From Paenibacillus harenae DSM 16969 (GTDB taxonomy: Bacteria; Bacillota; Bacilli; Paenibacillales; Paenibacillaceae): a stretch of 64,000 nt of DNA. How positions within the stretch are numbered: the stretch's first letter is position 1; each line of letters starts with the position of its first letter. Shown piece after piece: positions 61,401-64,000 of the stretch. The translations under genes and the position numbers were made by a program. The stretch covers positions 62,001 to 126,000 of the forward strand of contig NZ_AULV01000013.1 of NCBI RefSeq assembly GCF_000422465.1, written 5' to 3'. The notes beneath the pieces are model-generated. The model made no database searches, had not been told where the DNA came from, and was given only the letters and a program-made list of their open reading frames with translations.

Positions 61401-61717
61401 TCTTCATCGGCGCATGCGGCGCAGGCGGCCGCGTCTCCTGCGGCCGCCTGCGCGGCATGCGCCGCTGCGGCAGCGGGCCCTGCCGGGCTTAGCCCGGTCA
61501 GGGTGACGCTGCCGATAAGCAGCGCGAGAAGCGCGCGACGAAGGAGCGTGCGCGGTCCTCGCGCCCGAAGCCATGCGCTTGATTGGCGCAGCAAGCGCGT
61601 TGTTAAACGGTTGGTCGCTAACGCCGGCCGGCTGGCATCAACTGCTAATGAGAACCGTTGATGCTCCGGCATACGCCGCGACAATTGTTTTACGAGATGC
61701 CGTATACGTTTTATCAT
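58481..61717 (-). CDS. Subtilisin-like serine protease with PPC and SLH domains
   Basis: 1078 aa, ATG at 61717 with AAAGG 9 bases upstream. A basic N-terminal extension of about 58 residues precedes the signal helix (LLALLIGSVTLTGLSPAG). A propeptide follows (WLLKWRDPALAHEL ... GVEYVHPN), then a low-complexity Glu/Ser/Pro linker (about 180-250). The S8 domain has Asp290 (AIVDTGVDLDHPD), His323 (NGHGTSVAG) and Ser481 (GTSMSAPQ). Three PPC-like beta domains come next (DSLEPNESMKTAARF, DDYEKNDRSYEAF, DDPNEPNDKSYEAF), and three C-terminal SLH domains (ITRAEAVAMAVKAY, VTRKEMAVIIGFAEG, ASRADFTVLLHRIIT). It should be displayed on the wall by the SLH domains, where it could process exported or S-layer proteins. 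Confidence 0.92.
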   Translation of the reverse strand: MIKRIRHLVKQLSRRMPEHQRFSLAVDASRPALATNRLTTRLLRQSSAWLRARGPRTLLRRALLALLIGSVTLTGLSPAGPAAAAAHAAQAAAGDAAACAACADEEQPQSWLLKWRDPALAHELRGTEVLRRQDEAAVLLVRPAEEGADVQAWLRRLQRAPGVEYVHPNSGVHMLAHASHPNEAEGGSLSALPASNGEDEGSSPTAPINEAEGDKLPARPSLSETAGKARQPASSSSSETPAELSAAAAAVMPTANDPELAKQHYLDQIGVPKAWETVREQTGLTIAIVDTGVDLDHPDLKANLVEGANLVNPNEPPDDDNGHGTSVAGVIAAVGNNGIGVSGILQKAKIMPIKALDHHGDGTEQELGDAILYAVRAGAKIVVLSVGLHRYSPYMQDIVQYAESKGVLLVAAAGNDGLTFGSKAAVKYPAAYPTVLAVGGVKPDHTADPRSNPGSELDLVAPWNVYTTALGGLYKKEEGTSMSAPQAAAAAALVWARYSKLEPYQVRELLRQTAKDIGPAGADLSSGYGVLQIDQALQSALRPDSLEPNESMKTAARFPLNTQLSAVLQITDDHDWYRVDTPYDGTLTIHYEGLVTDGAVVPPVRMTLYTNGIENHAADIKLASRSIDFNLSKGQHLIHLELINQSGDVALPYLLTSAFTIKADDYEKNDRSYEAFTLQPNSQEMNGTFHQTADRDWFAVTFTQSGKLRLTLTTNTARIDPGLAMQRAGESLLLYDNEGEGETEYSPVITVTPGKYYIRVHNAISSEASPALGTYSLAMDYTPKYDDPNEPNDKSYEAFMVTPGTEYIGVIGSYADMDWFQYRPAQPSIVSMAVSGVPADIDLKLEVYDKRMKLLTASSTGSAGKLQTNDKLLQPDVYYVKLTADAPFDKQYYRMNIKSEELVAGFRDIHKHWAKNEIVELSEMGIINGTGAYRFEPKRAITRAEAVAMAVKAYKPAPQKNALTKRFKDVPAAHWASGAIDLAVQQGWVKGFPDGSFKPEQPVTRKEMAVIIGFAEGIEPQLSAVDPFDDVDRSDWSAPMLTAMKQRGLIEGVQSNLYEPKRQASRADFTVLLHRIIT

Positions 61718-62153
61718 CGTCTTCTGCCTTTATATGCCGTATTGAAATATCGCCTTCGATCGCATTTAAGCTACCGCAGGCTCATTTCTCGTTCACTATA
61801 AATTCTATTAATCTATAACCATTCCCTTGTCATCTGTACATAAAAGGACGAAAGACCTATAAAATTGAAAGAAATACACGCTGCACCCGAACTCAGAAGC
61901 TGAATATACCATCGTCCCCGAACTAAAAACAGCCTGCTAGAGTTTCGCATTCTGAATCTATCTGCGAATATGCATTCAATTGGCACATTGCAGATTCCTA
62001 TCGTAACGCCAGCGATTCTTTCCCTTTTGCTCAATTCTATAAGTTGAACAAATGAATTGCCGTACACCAGGTAGGATGAGGAATGATATTAATCATTCTC
62101 ACTCTAACGGTTGTCTGAACCCTTATTTGCTAAAAAAAGCACGTTTCAATATT

Positions 62154-62237
62154 GTAACGGCTGCTACAGACCTTATCCGCCGATTTCAGCCCGAAAATGG
62201 GCTGAAATCGGGAAATAGCGTCTGTCAGCTCCGTTAC
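62154..62237. repeat. 84-bp nested palindrome
   Basis: The outer arms GTAACGG (62154-62160) / CCGTTAC (62231-62237) and ACAGAC (62166-62171) / GTCTGT (62220-62225) enclose a perfect 13-bp hairpin CCGATTTCAGCCC (62180-62192) / GGGCTGAAATCGG (62199-62211). No coding frame or U-run. I recall related GTAACGG...ACAGAC sequences from Paenibacillus intergenic DNA. The gap around it (61718-62453) shows no gene. Confidence 0.65.
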
Positions 62238-62453
62238 ATTTTTAAAATGGCCGATATTGCACAAATAACGTTTGTGGCGGCCGTTAAACGAATCAAATGG
62301 CATGTGTTAGCCATATCTCTCCACCCGAGTCGCGCAATTCTCTGGTTCAACTTATATAGCATATACGCTGTTGCCGTTTATTGACGGCAAAAGCCAGCAT
62401 TCACGGTGCTTCCCAAGACCGAATAAATGGGAATCTTTTAAACCTTTGGCATT

Positions 62454-62520
62454 TAAAAAAAAGTGATTCCCCACGCCTTGCCGGCTAAGCCTGGCTAAGA
62501 CATAAATGAATCACCTTTTA
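62454..62520 (-). terminator. Terminator after nuoN
   Basis: On the minus strand AGGTGATTC pairs with GAATCACTT around an inner TAGCC..GGC(TT)AGCCGGC structure, followed by a run of eight or nine Ts. Confidence 0.65.
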
Positions 62521-62535
62521 TCCTCCAACTATTAA

Positions 62536-62586
62536 CAGCTTAGTGAGCTCACTAAGCTCACTATGCCCACTAAGCTCACTAAGCTC
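62536..62586. repeat. Short tandem/inverted repeat of ACTAAGCTC
   Basis: About five copies of CTCACTAAG or close variants, one inverted (GCTTAGTGAGCTCACTAAGC is a perfect palindrome). It lies between the nuoN stop and its terminator. Confidence 0.7.
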
Positions 62587-62615
62587 CAGTCAGCCTTTCA
62601 AACATCCTGCTTATC

Positions 62616-64000
62616 CTAATAAACAACAAACATCAAGTCCTGCCCCAGCGAGAATACCGCGTCAATCCAGCTCATGAGCGGGCCCGGGAACAAGCCGAGC
62701 GCTACGGTGGCGATCGCGCACAGCCAGATTACGATGCCGGTTGCGGGTGATACCGGGATGCTTTGCTCCGTTCCGCCGACCCGCATGAACATTTGGCGAA
62801 CCAAACCAAAGTAGAAATAATAAGAGATGACGCTGCTTACTACGATGACGGCGACCAGCCAATACGCCTTCGCGTTCGCCGCGCCCAGCAGGATGAACAG
62901 CTTGCCGAAGAAGCCGCCGGTTACCGGCAAGCCTGCCAGCGACAAGACGAAGATGACCATCGCCGCCGCCGTCCAAGGCGCGCGGTAGTACATGCCGGCA
63001 AAGCCCTTCAGCTCATCGTGGCCCGCGGCCCGGCTGACGGCGGTCAACACCGCGAAAGCGCCGATCGTCATCAATAAGTAAGCGATCAAGTAATAAACGA
63101 ATTCCGAGAAGCTGCTGCTATGGACGGCCGTTATCGAGATCCCGATCGGCACGAGCATATAGCCGGAGTTAGCGACACCGGATAAAGCAAGCAGCCGCTT
63201 CACGTTTTTTTGCCTTAGCGCGGCCGTTGTTCCGACCAGCATGGCTGCGGCCGACATTGCCAGCAAAGCCAAGAAGATGTCATTGGACACATCCGGTTCC
63301 ATGTCGGTTCTGGCGAAATAGACGGCACCGAACATCATCCGGAAGACGACCGCCAGAGCCGCGCCCTTGGCGATAACCGCCAGGAAAGCGGACACCGGCG
63401 TCGGAGCGCCTTGATACACGTCCGGGGCCCAGGCGTGGAACGGCGCCGCGGCAATTTTCATGCCGAAGCCCGCCAGCATCATGAAGAAACCCACGTACAC
63501 AAGCGCTTTGAAGTCAGCGAGCGCGCCCGGCAAAGCGCTATATATCACGGTAAGATCCACAGAACCGGTCACTCCGTATATGTAGGACATGCCGAACAGC
63601 ACGAACGCAGAAGATATGCCGCCGGTTACCACATATTTAAACGCCGCCTCCGCAGACAATGCGGAACGACGTCTCATGCCGACAAGCACATAGCTGGTAA
63701 GGCTGAGGAGCTCGAGCCCGATGTACAGCGTAACCAGATTGCCAGAGGATGCCATCATCATGGCGCCCATAACAGCCGGCAGCAGCAGGTAGAAAAACTC
63801 CCCTTTTTCGGTAATCGCGTCATCGTCGCGCACGGAGCCCAGCGCTAGCAGCACGGTCAGCGCCGTACCGGTAAGGAATACAATTTTGAGTAAGCTGGCA
63901 AAGTCATCGATCCGATAGCTGTTGGCAAGCAGCTCAATCGTTTCCGCCGCTTCTCCCGCCCGGTTCATGTCCAGCATCCGCCACAGCACGAGCCCCAGCG
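62616..64000 (-). CDS. nuoN: NADH-quinone oxidoreductase subunit N (5' end outside window)
   Basis: The frame is open through the window edge; 461 residues are visible and about 35-45 N-terminal residues are missing, compared with a usual 490-505. Proton_antipo_M family: ELLSLTSYVLVGMRRRSALS, EAAFKYVVTGGISSAFVLFG, FHAWAPDVYQGAPTPVSAFL (conserved Lys/His channel region preceded by GFGMKIAAAPFH), KRLLALSGVANSGYMLVPIG, LSLAGLPVTGGFFGKLFIL. It is one of the three antiporter-like membrane subunits that pump protons in complex I. It is the last gene of the nuo operon by usual order; the terminator follows at 62454-62520. Confidence 0.95.
   Translation of the reverse strand, partial: LGLVLWRMLDMNRAGEAAETIELLANSYRIDDFASLLKIVFLTGTALTVLLALGSVRDDDAITEKGEFFYLLLPAVMGAMMMASSGNLVTLYIGLELLSLTSYVLVGMRRRSALSAEAAFKYVVTGGISSAFVLFGMSYIYGVTGSVDLTVIYSALPGALADFKALVYVGFFMMLAGFGMKIAAAPFHAWAPDVYQGAPTPVSAFLAVIAKGAALAVVFRMMFGAVYFARTDMEPDVSNDIFLALLAMSAAAMLVGTTAALRQKNVKRLLALSGVANSGYMLVPIGISITAVHSSSFSEFVYYLIAYLLMTIGAFAVLTAVSRAAGHDELKGFAGMYYRAPWTAAAMVIFVLSLAGLPVTGGFFGKLFILLGAANAKAYWLVAVIVVSSVISYYFYFGLVRQMFMRVGGTEQSIPVSPATGIVIWLCAIATVALGLFPGPLMSWIDAVFSLGQDLMFVVY

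Noticed and set aside
61813..62067. 84-aa minus-strand frame upstream of the protease gene
   Set aside because: No ribosome binding site, mixed composition, no recognisable feature; it lies in a gene-free stretch.

Overview
The window comes from a Gram-positive, motile, endospore-forming member of the Bacillales with an S-layer, most likely Paenibacillus or a close relative. The evidence is spoIIID, spoIIQ, spoIID and an alpha/beta SASP for sporulation; flgM, flgN, flhO and flhP for flagella; comFA and comFC for competence; four proteins with SLH domains beside csaB, tagO and tagA; many TTG/GTG starts; and strong AGGAGG-type ribosome binding sites. Gene order resembles Bacillus subtilis (comF-yvyF-flgM-flgN; degS-degU; tagO; fabZ-flhP-flhO-mbl-spoIIID-spoIIQ-spoIID; murA-ywzB), with cell-surface and sugar-uptake genes inserted. 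Nearly everything is on the minus strand. Only the LPXTG protein (6.0-7.6 kb) and a Big_2-repeat protein (38.4-40.6 kb) are on plus.

Layout: 0-4.5 kb flgN (partial), flgM, yvyF, comFC, comFA. 4.5-5.3 kb is a gene-free stretch with repeats. 5.3-7.6 kb holds a small membrane protein and an LPKTG-anchored surface protein. 7.9-9.8 kb is degS-degU. 9.85-29.3 kb is mostly exported proteins: a phosphodiester glycosidase with a stalk domain, a 1462-aa Ig-like/SLH protein, two uncharacterised exported proteins, an S-layer protein with N-terminal SLH domains and its own strong promoter, and a 1369-aa SLH protein; metK and a SASP gene sit among them. 29.9-36.9 kb is the cell-wall-polymer block tagO, tagA, csaB, a DUF5693-type membrane protein and pgcA. 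37-46.6 kb holds fabZ, pgsA, the Big_2 protein, epuA, flhP, flhO, mbl, spoIIID, spoIIQ and spoIID. 46.7-56.1 kb is an accessory insert: an MFP/ABC exporter operon, then a LacI-controlled ABC importer with a GH32 beta-fructosidase. 56.4-64 kb is murA, the ywzB homologue, an SLH-anchored subtilisin-like protease and the 3' part of nuoN.

How it fits together: TagO and TagA start the lipid-linked wall polymer, CsaB pyruvylates it, and pyruvylated polymer is the known receptor for SLH domains. The four SLH proteins (S-layer, two large Ig-like/unknown proteins and a protease) are the expected clients. The LPXTG protein represents a second, sortase-dependent anchoring route. The sugar operon has a perfect-consensus promoter overlapped by a 38-bp palindromic operator and a cre-like site, next to its lacI gene.

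Beyond genes, the window carries a divergent intergenic repeat family (four copies, each beside a terminator or stem-loop), a 194-bp MITE-like element with 22-bp inverted ends, and an 84-bp nested palindrome. Recognisable sigma-D, sigma-E and sigma-F promoters lie upstream of flgM, spoIIID and spoIIQ. No tRNA, rRNA, CRISPR array, transposase or prophage gene was seen.
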